Source: Shewanella marina JCM 15074 | GTDB lineage: Bacteria > Pseudomonadota > Gammaproteobacteria > Enterobacterales > Shewanellaceae | Length of the DNA: 64,000 bases | Direction: 5' to 3' | Assembly (NCBI RefSeq): GCF_000614975.1 | Contig: NZ_BALM01000003.1 | Coordinates: 186,001 to 250,000, forward strand | Part shown: piece after piece, positions 18,994-27,540 of the stretch | How the letters are laid out: the number at the start of each line of letters is the position of its first letter | Numbering within the stretch: the first letter of the stretch is position 1 | Position numbers and translations under genes: made by a program | The notes under the pieces: generated by a model | What the model was told of the DNA's origin: nothing | The model's database searches: none | Seen by the model: only the letters and a program-made list of their open reading frames with translations

Positions 18994-19027
18994 AATTAAG
19001 GGAGCCAATGCTCCCTTAATTAAATAT
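18994..19027 (-). terminator. Terminator after glycerate kinase
   Basis: Perfect 12-bp stem AATTAAGGGAGC / GCTCCCTTAATT. It is followed on the minus strand by TTTTTGC, 30 bases after the kinase stop. Confidence 0.8.
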
Positions 19028-19056
19028 GTGAGTTATGACTCACATTGCATGCAGTA

Positions 19057-20187
19057 TCACTTGAGTTGCCATAGTCGAGCAATATTGATTGCAGCTTGAG
19101 TTAAATTATATTCTGATTCAGCAAGGGCCTCATTGAGTGGCATTGCCCGAGGTACCACCGCAAAAACGGCTGTAATACCGTGTGCTAATAACTGGTTGGC
19201 ATCATGGCTGACACAGCCTGCAATAGCGATAACTGGAATATTATGACGTTGTGCTGCGCGAGTGACGCCAATAGGTGTTTTACCATGTAAGGTTTGACTG
19301 TCTAAACGTCCTTCACCTGTGATGACTAAATCTGCGCCAGTGATTTGCTCGTCAAATTTGAGTGTCTCTAACACAATCTCAATGCCTGGGCGTAATGTTG
19401 CCTCGAGCAAGCTCATCACGCTTAACCCCATGCCGCCTGCCGCCCCTGAGCCTGATGTGAGTCGATGATCGACATAGCCATTTTCAACCAGAATATCTGC
19501 ATAGTGGTTAAGTGCAGCATCAAGTTGTTTAACCATATAAGGTGTGGCGCCTTTTTGTGGGCCAAAAATGCTTGAGGCTCCGCGCGCACCACAAAGTGGA
19601 TTATCAACATCACAAGCCACATCGAACTGACATTCAGCAATTGCAGGGTGCAGTTTGCTGGTATCAAGATAAGCAAGGTCAGCTAATGCTTCACCACCTA
19701 ATGCTAACGGCTGTTTATGCTCATCGAGTAAAATAGCGCCAAGAGCCATTGCCATGCCTGCTCCAGCATCATTAGTGGCACTGCCACCCAGCCCAATGAT
19801 GATATGTCGAATACCATGATCAAGTGCATGAGCAATCAGCTGGCCCGTGCCCCAGCTTGAAGTAAGAAGAGGATTTCGACGGCTAGGGTCGACTAGATGT
19901 AACCCTGATGCCGCGGCCATTTCAATGATGGCGGTTTTACCTTGTCCCATTACGCCATAAAAGGCATTAACAGTGTCACCAAGTGGCCCTTGTACCGAAA
20001 CCGTAATGATTTTACCGCCAGTGGCATCAACGACAGATTGCACCGTGCCTTCGCCGCCATCGGCAACAGGGACTTTGATATATTGTGCATTGGGTAAAAC
20101 TTGCTTAAAGCCAGTTTCAATGGCATTAGCCACTTGCATTGCACTAAGACTTTCTTTGAATGAATCGGGTGCGATGACTATTTTCAT
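19057..20187 (-). CDS. glxK: Glycerate kinase (GlxK/GarK family)
   Basis: A 376-residue kinase that phosphorylates D-glycerate, normally to 2-phosphoglycerate, feeding it into glycolysis. Family marks are MKIVIAPDSFKESLSA at the start, the glycine-rich IIGLGGSATNDAGAGMAMALG (about residues 130-150), SGSGAAGGMG and DLVITGEGRLDSQT near 285. It is preceded by the GntP permease and the CdaR regulator, all on the minus strand, forming a glycerate uptake and use unit. A strong terminator ends the unit. The gene is intact. Confidence 0.92.
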   Translation of the reverse strand: MKIVIAPDSFKESLSAMQVANAIETGFKQVLPNAQYIKVPVADGGEGTVQSVVDATGGKIITVSVQGPLGDTVNAFYGVMGQGKTAIIEMAAASGLHLVDPSRRNPLLTSSWGTGQLIAHALDHGIRHIIIGLGGSATNDAGAGMAMALGAILLDEHKQPLALGGEALADLAYLDTSKLHPAIAECQFDVACDVDNPLCGARGASSIFGPQKGATPYMVKQLDAALNHYADILVENGYVDHRLTSGSGAAGGMGLSVMSLLEATLRPGIEIVLETLKFDEQITGADLVITGEGRLDSQTLHGKTPIGVTRAAQRHNIPVIAIAGCVSHDANQLLAHGITAVFAVVPRAMPLNEALAESEYNLTQAAINIARLWQLK

Positions 20188-20249
20188 GCTGGCATCCTAT
20201 AGCATGTCGCTAAGATCGTACTTAGCGACATTATTTTGAAATATAAATG

Positions 20250-21608
20250 TTATAGCAGAACCAAGCTGAGTAGATAAACCACTGCCATTGAGCTAACACC
20301 TTGAATTAAGGTTGCCATAGTTTGTGCTTTATAGGCTTGTGAAACACTCATGCGGCTAAACTGTGCCACAACCCAGAAGAAACTGTCATTAGCGTGTGAG
20401 ACTGTCATCGCACCGGCACCAATGGCCATTACCGTCAATACGCGGCCCATTTCAGTTCCAAGACCAATATCACCCAGTAAAGGGGCGACTAAGGCTGAGG
20501 TAGCAACTAAGGCAACAGTCGATGAACCTTGTGCTGACTTTAATGCTGCAGCCACTAAGAATGGCATAAAGATACCAATACCTAATGCAGATAAAGATGA
20601 ACCTAAGAAGTCACCAATTGGCGTTGCTTTTAATACTGCACCAAATGCACCACCTGCACCTGTAATCAAAATAATCGGTGCTGCAACCACTAAACCTTGG
20701 CTAATGCGCTCGCTAAATTCTGCAATTTTATTGGTTTGTTTAAGCAGTAGTAATGACAATAATAAACCAATCATTAATGCATTAAGCGGTTGACCTAAGA
20801 AGTTTAGTAAAGAATACAGCTCTTCTACACCAACGGGTTTAGCGGGTAAGTTGGCAACGGTGCCAAGACAGATTAGTGCGATAGGCACAAAAATAGGTGC
20901 AAATGCTTTAGCTGGTGATGGTAACTCGCCATAAGCTTGTTTTAGTTCTTGGTAGTTATCAATTTGCTCTTTAAGTTCGGCAGCGCCTTCACCATCAGGC
21001 TCAACATCTTTAAAGCGGTTGGCCCATAACATACCTGCTAACGCAGCGACGGCAGCCACAAAAGCACCCACAGCAATTACTAGCCCTAAGTGATGCTCTA
21101 AACCTAAATTGCCCGCAGCAGCAATTGGACCTGGTGTTGGTGGAACGAAAGTATGAGTGGCATATAAGCCCGTGGCTAAGGCAACGCTCATCGATACGCT
21201 AGAGACCTTCATCCGGTTAGCCATCGATTGTTTTAGCGAGTTTAAGATAACAAAGCCAGAATCACAAAATACTGGAATTGACACAATATAACCAATGATC
21301 GACATGGTTAAGGTAGGAAAGCGTTTGCCCAGCACCTTAATGACCACATCCGCCATTGTAATTGCCGCGCCGCTTTTTTCTAAAATAATACCGATAATGG
21401 TGCCTAATACGATGACTAGACCGATATAACCTAAAATACCACCAAAACCAGAGGTGATCGTTTTGGCGATATCAGCGCTCGGTAAACCGTAAGCGAAAGC
21501 GGCAATAAATGAAGCAATTAACAGCGTTAAAAAGGGGTGTAGTTTAAATTTAGATGTTGCAATGACAATAAAGGCTATCACCGCAATCAGGATCAAGATT
21601 AGGCTCAT
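20250..21608 (-). CDS. GntP-family gluconate/glycerate permease
   Basis: A 452-residue permease of the gluconate:H+ symporter family, with about 12 transmembrane helices and FVPPTPGPIAAAGNLG as a recognisable loop. Location between glycerate kinase and a CdaR-type regulator argues for D-glycerate as the real substrate. That is inference, since family members also take gluconate or other sugar acids. The start is set at the ATG at 21608 (MSLILILIAVIAF). An earlier in-frame start at 21656 would run into the structured repeat and has no signal. The kinase gene starts 63 bases downstream. Confidence 0.88.
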   Translation of the reverse strand: MSLILILIAVIAFIVIATSKFKLHPFLTLLIASFIAAFAYGLPSADIAKTITSGFGGILGYIGLVIVLGTIIGIILEKSGAAITMADVVIKVLGKRFPTLTMSIIGYIVSIPVFCDSGFVILNSLKQSMANRMKVSSVSMSVALATGLYATHTFVPPTPGPIAAAGNLGLEHHLGLVIAVGAFVAAVAALAGMLWANRFKDVEPDGEGAAELKEQIDNYQELKQAYGELPSPAKAFAPIFVPIALICLGTVANLPAKPVGVEELYSLLNFLGQPLNALMIGLLLSLLLLKQTNKIAEFSERISQGLVVAAPIILITGAGGAFGAVLKATPIGDFLGSSLSALGIGIFMPFLVAAALKSAQGSSTVALVATSALVAPLLGDIGLGTEMGRVLTVMAIGAGAMTVSHANDSFFWVVAQFSRMSVSQAYKAQTMATLIQGVSSMAVVYLLSLVLL

Positions 21609-21648
21609 GATAATTCCATTTGTTTTAATAGTATTGTTGTAGGGGGGA

Positions 21649-21712
21649 ATACCCAAACTACTTGAAGTCGCTTAACTACTTCAGCAAATACAACCTCAGG
21701 TAGCTTGGGTAT
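21649..21712. repeat. 64-bp structured inverted repeat (REP-like)
   Basis: Outer arms ATACCCAAACTAC (21649-21661) and GTAGCTTGGGTAT (21700-21712) pair with one G.T-type exception, and pairing continues inward imperfectly to about 22 bp. Inside, AACTACTTCAG partly repeats the left arm, allowing an alternative fold. It lies in the leader of gntP, between the candidate CdaR operator and the start codon. Confidence 0.65.
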
Positions 21713-21826
21713 CGGGGTTGTTAAGTCGTCGCTCATTGATACGCTCAACAGGCGATATTATGGCTTTAATCTGTGCTGGCAGGCTTTATAACATTTGACG
21801 GATAATCTCATCATTACACGGTTATT

Positions 21827-21844
21827 TTTGTGCAAATGCACAAA
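21827..21844. promoter_or_regulatory. Candidate CdaR operator upstream of gntP
   Basis: A perfect 8+8 palindrome, TTTGTGCA-AA-TGCACAAA. It sits one base past the cdaR stop and about 220 bases before the gntP start, where an operator for glycerate genes is expected. That it binds CdaR is inference from location and symmetry. Confidence 0.6.
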
Positions 21845-21845
21845 T

Positions 21846-23004
21846 TCAGCCTAGATCGTTTATCGCACTGGTATGGCAAAGGGTTTGTGCCAGATGTAAT
21901 TGCAATAAATCATTAATATTGTGCATATCTAATTGAGTAATAACACTTATTCTATCTAGTCGGTATCTGAGTGTATTACGATGAATAAACAGCGAATCGG
22001 CACATTTGCCATATCATCAAAATGGTTGAGGTAAGCGGTTAAGGTTTTTTGTAATTGGCCATTTTTATCTTTGTTTTTGAGTGCCAGTAATGGCGCTTTT
22101 AGCTCATCACCACGCCAATGGTGACTCAACTCTGACAGCAACACCGGCATTGCATAATCTTTATATAAGTATTTATATTGAGTCGGTGCGTGGAACTTGC
22201 CTAAAGCGAGTGTATCAAGTGCCGTTTGATAAGAGCGAGCAATACCTTCTAGCCCAACAAAATAGTGGCCTAATGCAATGCTGAGTTTTATGCCTGCCGT
22301 TGGCGCAATACGACTGAATAATTTATCAATGCGAGATTCCTCAAGGCTAGGGTCCCACTCTTTACCATTGAGTAACGCAGGTTTTAAAATGACCAGTTGA
22401 TTAATGGAGGTCATTGCCACTAAATTGTCACGAGCCGGATTCTCAAGTAGATGGATAATTTGTTGTAGTTGTTGCTGGGCAGATTGTTGTTCATTGGCTT
22501 GAAGCTCAATAATTGCAGCGACTCTAGGGATAGTGAGGTCAATATTTAACTGAGCTGCCCATTGCTGCATCTGCGCTTGTTTATGCGGTTTAATCAGCAG
22601 GAGGATCAGCTCCTCTTTTTGCCGTTTCTGTAAATTCGAACGTTCAATTAAGTCTGCTTGTTCAATCATCATTTCAGCGGTCATTTTTAATAAACTGGCC
22701 ATCTGTTTGACTTCATCTGGTTTCCCCGTAATACCGAGCGCACCAACAATCTGGCCACGATAATATAGGGCTGATTAATCCCTGATTTAACGCCTTTGAG
22801 ATTGAGCATAGTGCCATCGTCAATAATCACTGTGCGTTGCTGACTGATGGCGAGTAATGCACCTTCATGGATAGTATTGATACGCTTAGATTCACCACTG
22901 CCAAGAATGACACCATGGTTATTCATTACATTGATGTTGTACCCAATGATATTCATTGTTCGTTCAACAATCTGTTGTGCTAACTGGCCATCTAAGAAGT
23001 ACAA
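21846..23004 (-). CDS. cdaR: CdaR/SdaR-type sugar-diacid regulator, two frameshifts
   Basis: A transcription activator of the CdaR family, which in enterobacteria responds to glycerate or sugar diacids. The N-terminal sensor domain starts YFLDGQLAQQIVERTMNIIGYNINVM. The C-terminal PucR-type helix-turn-helix reads SLFIHRNTLRYRLDRIS. As given, the frame breaks twice: near 22768 (needs CCCC for CCC, restoring LYYRGQIVGALGITGKPDEV) and near 22005 (needs AAAA for AAA, restoring the whole helix-turn-helix to NDLG at 21846). Both repairs give 386 residues, the family length. The start is a TTG preceded by GGAGAG. It controls, by position, the downstream gntP-glxK pair. Confidence 0.82.
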
Positions 23005-23065
23005 AACCGCTCTCCACCCATAATGATGAGACTGTTATATGGGGTTGGGATCGATTCAGCAAGGA

Positions 23066-23644
23066 TCAGTTTGTCAAAATTTGCTGTACTCGTTGTTTTA
23101 AGTGCGTCAAGGTGTGTTCGGCAAATTCAGGATGCTGTTTTAGCCAAATATTATTACGTGGGCTAGGATGAGGTAATACGATTTGCTGCGGCCAGTATTG
23201 CGGGTTATTCGCTACTGCATCGGTGACAGATAGGGTTTGTTGTAAGTGCCACGCGATTGCGTATTTACCAATAATAATGGTGAGTTGTAATTGTGTCAGT
23301 TGTGCTAATAGTGGCTGTCGCCAAGTAGCGGCGCAGATTGGCAATGGCGGTTTATCTCCGCCTTTGTTTTTTCCGGGATAACAAAATCCCATCGGTAAAA
23401 TCGCAAATAAATTGGGGTCATAAAATTGTGTTTTATCAACCCCTAGCCAACTGCGTAAACGCTCACCACTGGCATCATCAAATGGGATGCCTTTATGGTG
23501 AGTGATATCGCCGGGTGCTTGACCTGCGATTAGGATTTTGGCATTAGCGCCTATTTGTAAAATAGGCTTAGGCGGGTAGGGCAGTTGTGAGGCACATAAG
23601 TGACATTGGTGTACCTGTTTAATTAACTGCTCAACATTATTCAC
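23066..23644 (-). CDS. Uracil-DNA glycosylase family protein
   Basis: A 192-residue member of the uracil-DNA glycosylase superfamily that would remove damaged or misincorporated bases. The N-terminus has a CxxC pair (CHLCASQLP), then motif A (AGQAPGDITHHKGIPFDDASG) and the C-terminal motif B (VLPHPSPRNNIW) that inserts into the minor groove. Only two N-terminal cysteines precede motif A, with two more further on (GFCYPG, ICAATW), so iron-sulfur binding is uncertain. The following hydrophobic protein gene ends one base upstream of this start region, indicating co-transcription. Confidence 0.82.
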   Translation of the reverse strand: MNNVEQLIKQVHQCHLCASQLPYPPKPILQIGANAKILIAGQAPGDITHHKGIPFDDASGERLRSWLGVDKTQFYDPNLFAILPMGFCYPGKNKGGDKPPLPICAATWRQPLLAQLTQLQLTIIIGKYAIAWHLQQTLSVTDAVANNPQYWPQQIVLPHPSPRNNIWLKQHPEFAEHTLTHLKQRVQQILTN

Positions 23645-23645
23645 T

Positions 23646-24212
23646 TTAGTGCCATAATTGGATTAACTGGTAAATCCATTTTGCCAGTAATAGGTAACCG
23701 ACAGCTAGGATAATATAGTTAAGATATTTTAATTTATTATCTTGGTAAGTGCGGATAAACACATGACTTGTTGCTAATGCAAATAGTGCTACTGGTGTGA
23801 TAAACGCACCAATGGCCGTGAAGCATAACCCTGCAATCGTTAGCATAGATGCACTGCGGTTTGAAGGGACTCGTTGCTGAGTGCAAAGTTGTAATGGTAA
23901 TAGCGCAAATGCGGTGCCAATAAACACTAAACCACCATTAAGCGCCATATCTGCCCAGCCCATGTGATCCATAAAAATACCAATCACAGATAAAATCGGC
24001 ATGATCAGTGAAATATAGGTATGTACCTGAGCAAAGCGTTTACTTTGATAACGGCCACTGACATAAAAAAGGCTTTGTAAAATTAGGTTTAGTAGGGTGA
24101 AACCGCCTAAGCCTAAAATGATAAATACGGTTGCATTGCTGCCTTCTGGCGAAAATGCAAAAGCGGGCAGTGGCAGTAAAACTAACATCAAAGATAGAAC
24201 AAATGGGCGCAT
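23646..24212 (-). CDS. Integral membrane protein, unknown function
   Basis: A 188-residue protein with a cleavable-looking signal (LMLVLLPLPAFAF) and five or six further hydrophobic helices. I recognise no motif. The order membrane protein then DNA glycosylase, one base apart, suggests an operon. It lies between the mtr terminator and the glycerate locus, so a role in metal reduction is possible but unsupported. Confidence 0.6.
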   Translation of the reverse strand: MRPFVLSLMLVLLPLPAFAFSPEGSNATVFIILGLGGFTLLNLILQSLFYVSGRYQSKRFAQVHTYISLIMPILSVIGIFMDHMGWADMALNGGLVFIGTAFALLPLQLCTQQRVPSNRSASMLTIAGLCFTAIGAFITPVALFALATSHVFIRTYQDNKLKYLNYIILAVGYLLLAKWIYQLIQLWH

Positions 24213-24344
24213 AATAAACTCAAGCAGACGATAAATTGGCTATATGAGTTTGATTATATGCGTAAGTTCAGTGAAAAGTAGAGACTTGATTGCTTTGTAG
24301 GCAAATTAGCGTTATCTAAATTCAAAACTGTGATCTTGCTTATA

Positions 24345-24371
24345 AAAAAACCGCAGGCAGGCTGCGGTTTT
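24345..24371 (-). terminator. Terminator after mtrB
   Basis: Stem AACCGCAG / CTGCGGTT with a short loop. On the minus strand it ends in TTTTTTTATA, 21 bases after the mtrB stop. Confidence 0.85.
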
Positions 24372-24391
24372 GAATTCAGTATGAGTTGTGA

Positions 24392-26484
24392 TTATAAACG
24401 GTAGTTAACCGATAGCATCACTAACTGGGCGTTGTAATTATGGCTATTGTTGCCAAAGGTCAGTACATTCCAAATTTCATCAACTTGGCCTGATTGCGCG
24501 GCATCATTATCTTGATAACGCTCATATTTATAATCAAGGCGTAATCCTAGATGTTCACTGACTTGATAATTAGCATAGAGGTTTGCATTATGCACCTTGG
24601 CAAAATAATCACCGTAATTACCCGTAATAGCCTGAGTCACTTGAGTATCACTATTTGAGTCAGAATAAGTGTAGTCGAGGCCGAGCGTCAGCTTATCTTG
24701 TAATAGATTACGATAAGCTAAGTTTAGTCCGACAACATTGATTTGATCTTCAATTGTCGCTTGCCAAGTTGCACTCGCAAAGTTGTCGCTGCCTGCTTGG
24801 TCTAGATCAATGGTCTGGTAACTATAAAAGCCTGAAATATCAATATTATCGGTAATCAGATAGTTGATACTGCTATCAAGACTTAAGTCTTTACTTTCTG
24901 TTAGACCAATTACGGTTTCATCATAATCATCTAATGCGTAGCGCGCGCCTAAATCAACACTTAACGCTGGTGTGACACTGTAGCTAAAGCGTGCTTCAAC
25001 TTGTGTTCGCTCTCGATCGGCTAAATTATATTTGCGCAGTAACGCATTGGATTCTGACGAAGTGAGTTCTGATGCTTGATAGCGAGAACCATCTTTTAAA
25101 CCATAACTGGCTTTAAAGAACAGGTTCATATCAGCAAACTTAGTGATCCGTAAACTGCTCCATAAGGTGCTGTCATCAGTGATTTCGCGATCTTGGTAGT
25201 CGCGGTCATCACGGCGGTAATCAAAGCCTGCTGCAAATTTAACACCGCGAACAATACGGTAATCAGCGGCTAACTTGGCGCTATGATAGCTAAAATCATA
25301 TGGCGTGTTGTAAGCCACTTGGCCTGTGACATCATTAATACTAATCTGAGTCCATTGTTCAACTTGTGTGGTGTTATCACGCTCGTTGTAATCATAAACG
25401 GCAGAGAGTTTTAAATCACGACTGATACGAGTTTGTGCTTTTAAATTAATGCCCAATAAATCAACTTCAGCATTGGCTGATTGCTGCGGTAGTGCGTAAG
25501 CATAACCTTGGGTCACAAATTGCTGATCTTGTGACATTTGACCATAAAGTACGCGACCATTAACTCGGGTCGTGTCAAATCGATACTGACCTTGTAATGA
25601 TACAATATGCGATTCGTTATCAGGATCCAGTGCCATTACCCCGACTGTTTGTGCACCAAAAGTGGGATTAAAAGCATTATCAAAGCTTAACTGGCTATAT
25701 TGATTACTAAAGCGAGAGCCATTGTAATTAAGTGCAGTGAACCAATTTTGACCATTAAAGCTGATGCCTGCTTCAATCATATCCGTAGTGTAATCTACAG
25801 GTTCTGCTAGCATCATCGATTGATTAAAGAGCTACCAGAACTGGTTTTTAAGCCTTTTTTCTGCTCACGCTCATAATTAATATAAGTCTGCCATAACTGC
25901 TCAGATTGATACTCAAAACCTAAGCCATAGCGTTGACGTTTCAAGTCCATATCAAAGGCATAGAGATCTGTTGCCAATTGAGTCATTGCGCTGGTGCTAC
26001 CTGCAGTTACCCAATTGTTCGGCAAACTTAGCTGATCACTACCCACACCTAAATAAGGGGTTAAGGCATTATCAGTATCAAAAGTCGTTATTTGTCTAAA
26101 ATTAGCATTAACTTGGTAGTGACCTGCTTGACCTGCACTTAATTGAGCGCGGCTATTGTCCATACCGAGGTTATCGGCATTAAATTCAGCGTTATAGCCT
26201 TGTTCATTGCTGTAACGGACATCTGCATCAAGTTTTGCGGCTAATTCGTTATCAGTGCCCATGGCATTAGCAGCGCGAAGATCATCACTATGTTGGTAAC
26301 CTAGACCCACACCAATGTTGCCATTGACGCCAGTTTCAGCTTTACAGGCTTTACATACCCATTTATCGAATTTTACTTTACTGGTATTGGCTTGGCTTAA
26401 ATCAAAACCTTGCGCCATTACCGCGCTCATGATCCCTGCTTGCGCTAGCATGGCTAGGGTGAATACATTGAGTTTACATTTCAT
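24392..26484 (-). CDS. mtrB: Outer-membrane beta-barrel MtrB of the Mtr electron conduit, frameshifted
   Basis: MtrB forms the barrel that holds the decahaem MtrA and lets it pass electrons to surface MtrC. A signal peptide (ending SAVMAQG) and the conserved WVCKACKAE (CXXC, diagnostic for MtrB) start the mature protein. The rest is alternating barrel strands ending in VMLSVNYRL with a terminal aromatic/hydrophobic pattern. The frame breaks near 25826, between residues about 220 and 225. Adding one T to TTT on the coding strand restores SSFNQSMMLAEPVDYTTD. Repaired length is 697 residues, the size I recall for MtrB. It is the last gene of mtrCAB, just upstream of a strong terminator. Confidence 0.9.
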
Positions 26485-26498
26485 GCTTTCATCTCCTA

Positions 26499-27476
26499 CT
26501 AACGCTGCAGTAATTTGCCAGATGGGTGGTTAGAACCATGGACTTGGCTGTGACAATTGAGACAACTACGACCACCCGTAAAGGCATTATTATTCACTTG
26601 GCCCCCCATATTGGTGTTACCAAAATATGGATTGCTGGCATGGCCATCACTGGCGTGACATTGTTGACATAACTGCGGTGCACGTGCTTTTAGCATCGCA
26701 TCATTGACTGAACCATGTGGGTTATGACAGGTAACACAGTTTTCTGTGACAGGGGCGTGTTCCCATAATTTAGGGCCACGTTTTTCTGCATGGCAGCTAT
26801 AGCAAGTTTGGTTGATGTCAAATTTAACTAAGTCGGCATCGGTTGAGTCTGAACCGTGTGGATTATGACAATCGCTACACACCATTTGGTCCCATTTTAG
26901 TGGATGGCTTGAACGCTTGTTAATGTCTGCTTTTTGCTGAGTATGGCAGCTAGTACACACTTCTACTTCTGTGTCTTTGCTCATCACGGGATCGGCCGCA
27001 GTATGAATTTGATGACATGAGGCACATGCCACATCTGCATTGGCATGATGACTATCATCCCAATTCATACGGTCGTCATCCATATGACAGCTCATACAGA
27101 CACTGTTTTGCATCTCTGCGTCTAAAGTGGATTTTGGACCAAAGGCGATCATTGGCTCATTGCCACCGCGATTGTGTTTGCCCATTGGTCCGTGGCACGC
27201 TTCACATTGCAGGCCAGCCATTGGACTTTTACTTGAATTGGTTGCGCCGTGAGGGCCTTGAAATAGTGCCATCACTTTGTCACTTTTTTTATGACACATT
27301 AGGCAGGAGTCTGCGCCTTTAGGTGAGTAACTGCCTTTAGCAAACTTGTCTATAAGGGTGGTTTCTACTTGCTCAGGTGTCATTTTTGCATCCCATTTAG
27401 ATGCATAGGTAGGGGTAGAGATAGACAATAAGCAGGCAAGTAAACCAAGGGTAAGCTGGGTTGATGTTTTTTTCAT
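26499..27476 (-). CDS. mtrA: Periplasmic decahaem c-type cytochrome MtrA
   Basis: A 325-residue periplasmic cytochrome with a signal peptide (ending STPTYA) and ten CXXCH haem-binding motifs: CLMCH, CEACH, CMSCH, CASCH, CTSCH, CSDCH, CYSCH, CVTCH, CQQCH, CLNCH. It accepts electrons from CymA or small periplasmic cytochromes and carries them through the MtrB barrel to MtrC. The N-terminal and C-terminal pentahaem halves are evenly spaced, as in the known MtrA. The gene is intact and 14 bases from mtrB. The hairpin just upstream separates it from mtrC. Confidence 0.95.
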   Translation of the reverse strand: MKKTSTQLTLGLLACLLSISTPTYASKWDAKMTPEQVETTLIDKFAKGSYSPKGADSCLMCHKKSDKVMALFQGPHGATNSSKSPMAGLQCEACHGPMGKHNRGGNEPMIAFGPKSTLDAEMQNSVCMSCHMDDDRMNWDDSHHANADVACASCHQIHTAADPVMSKDTEVEVCTSCHTQQKADINKRSSHPLKWDQMVCSDCHNPHGSDSTDADLVKFDINQTCYSCHAEKRGPKLWEHAPVTENCVTCHNPHGSVNDAMLKARAPQLCQQCHASDGHASNPYFGNTNMGGQVNNNAFTGGRSCLNCHSQVHGSNHPSGKLLQR

Positions 27477-27507
27477 TATGACTTCCCAATTAATCCATTA
27501 ACAATAA

Positions 27508-27532
27508 CGGCTTGGAGCTGAGCTCCAAGCCG
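27508..27532 (-). other. Perfect intercistronic hairpin between mtrC and mtrA
   Basis: CGGCTTGGAGC and GCTCCAAGCCG form a perfect 11-bp stem with a 3-base loop, 9 bases after the mtrC stop. The bases after it on the minus strand (TTATTGTTAA) are a poor terminator tail. It looks more like a processing or stability element than a full stop. Confidence 0.7.
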
Positions 27533-27540
27533 TCGTTGGG

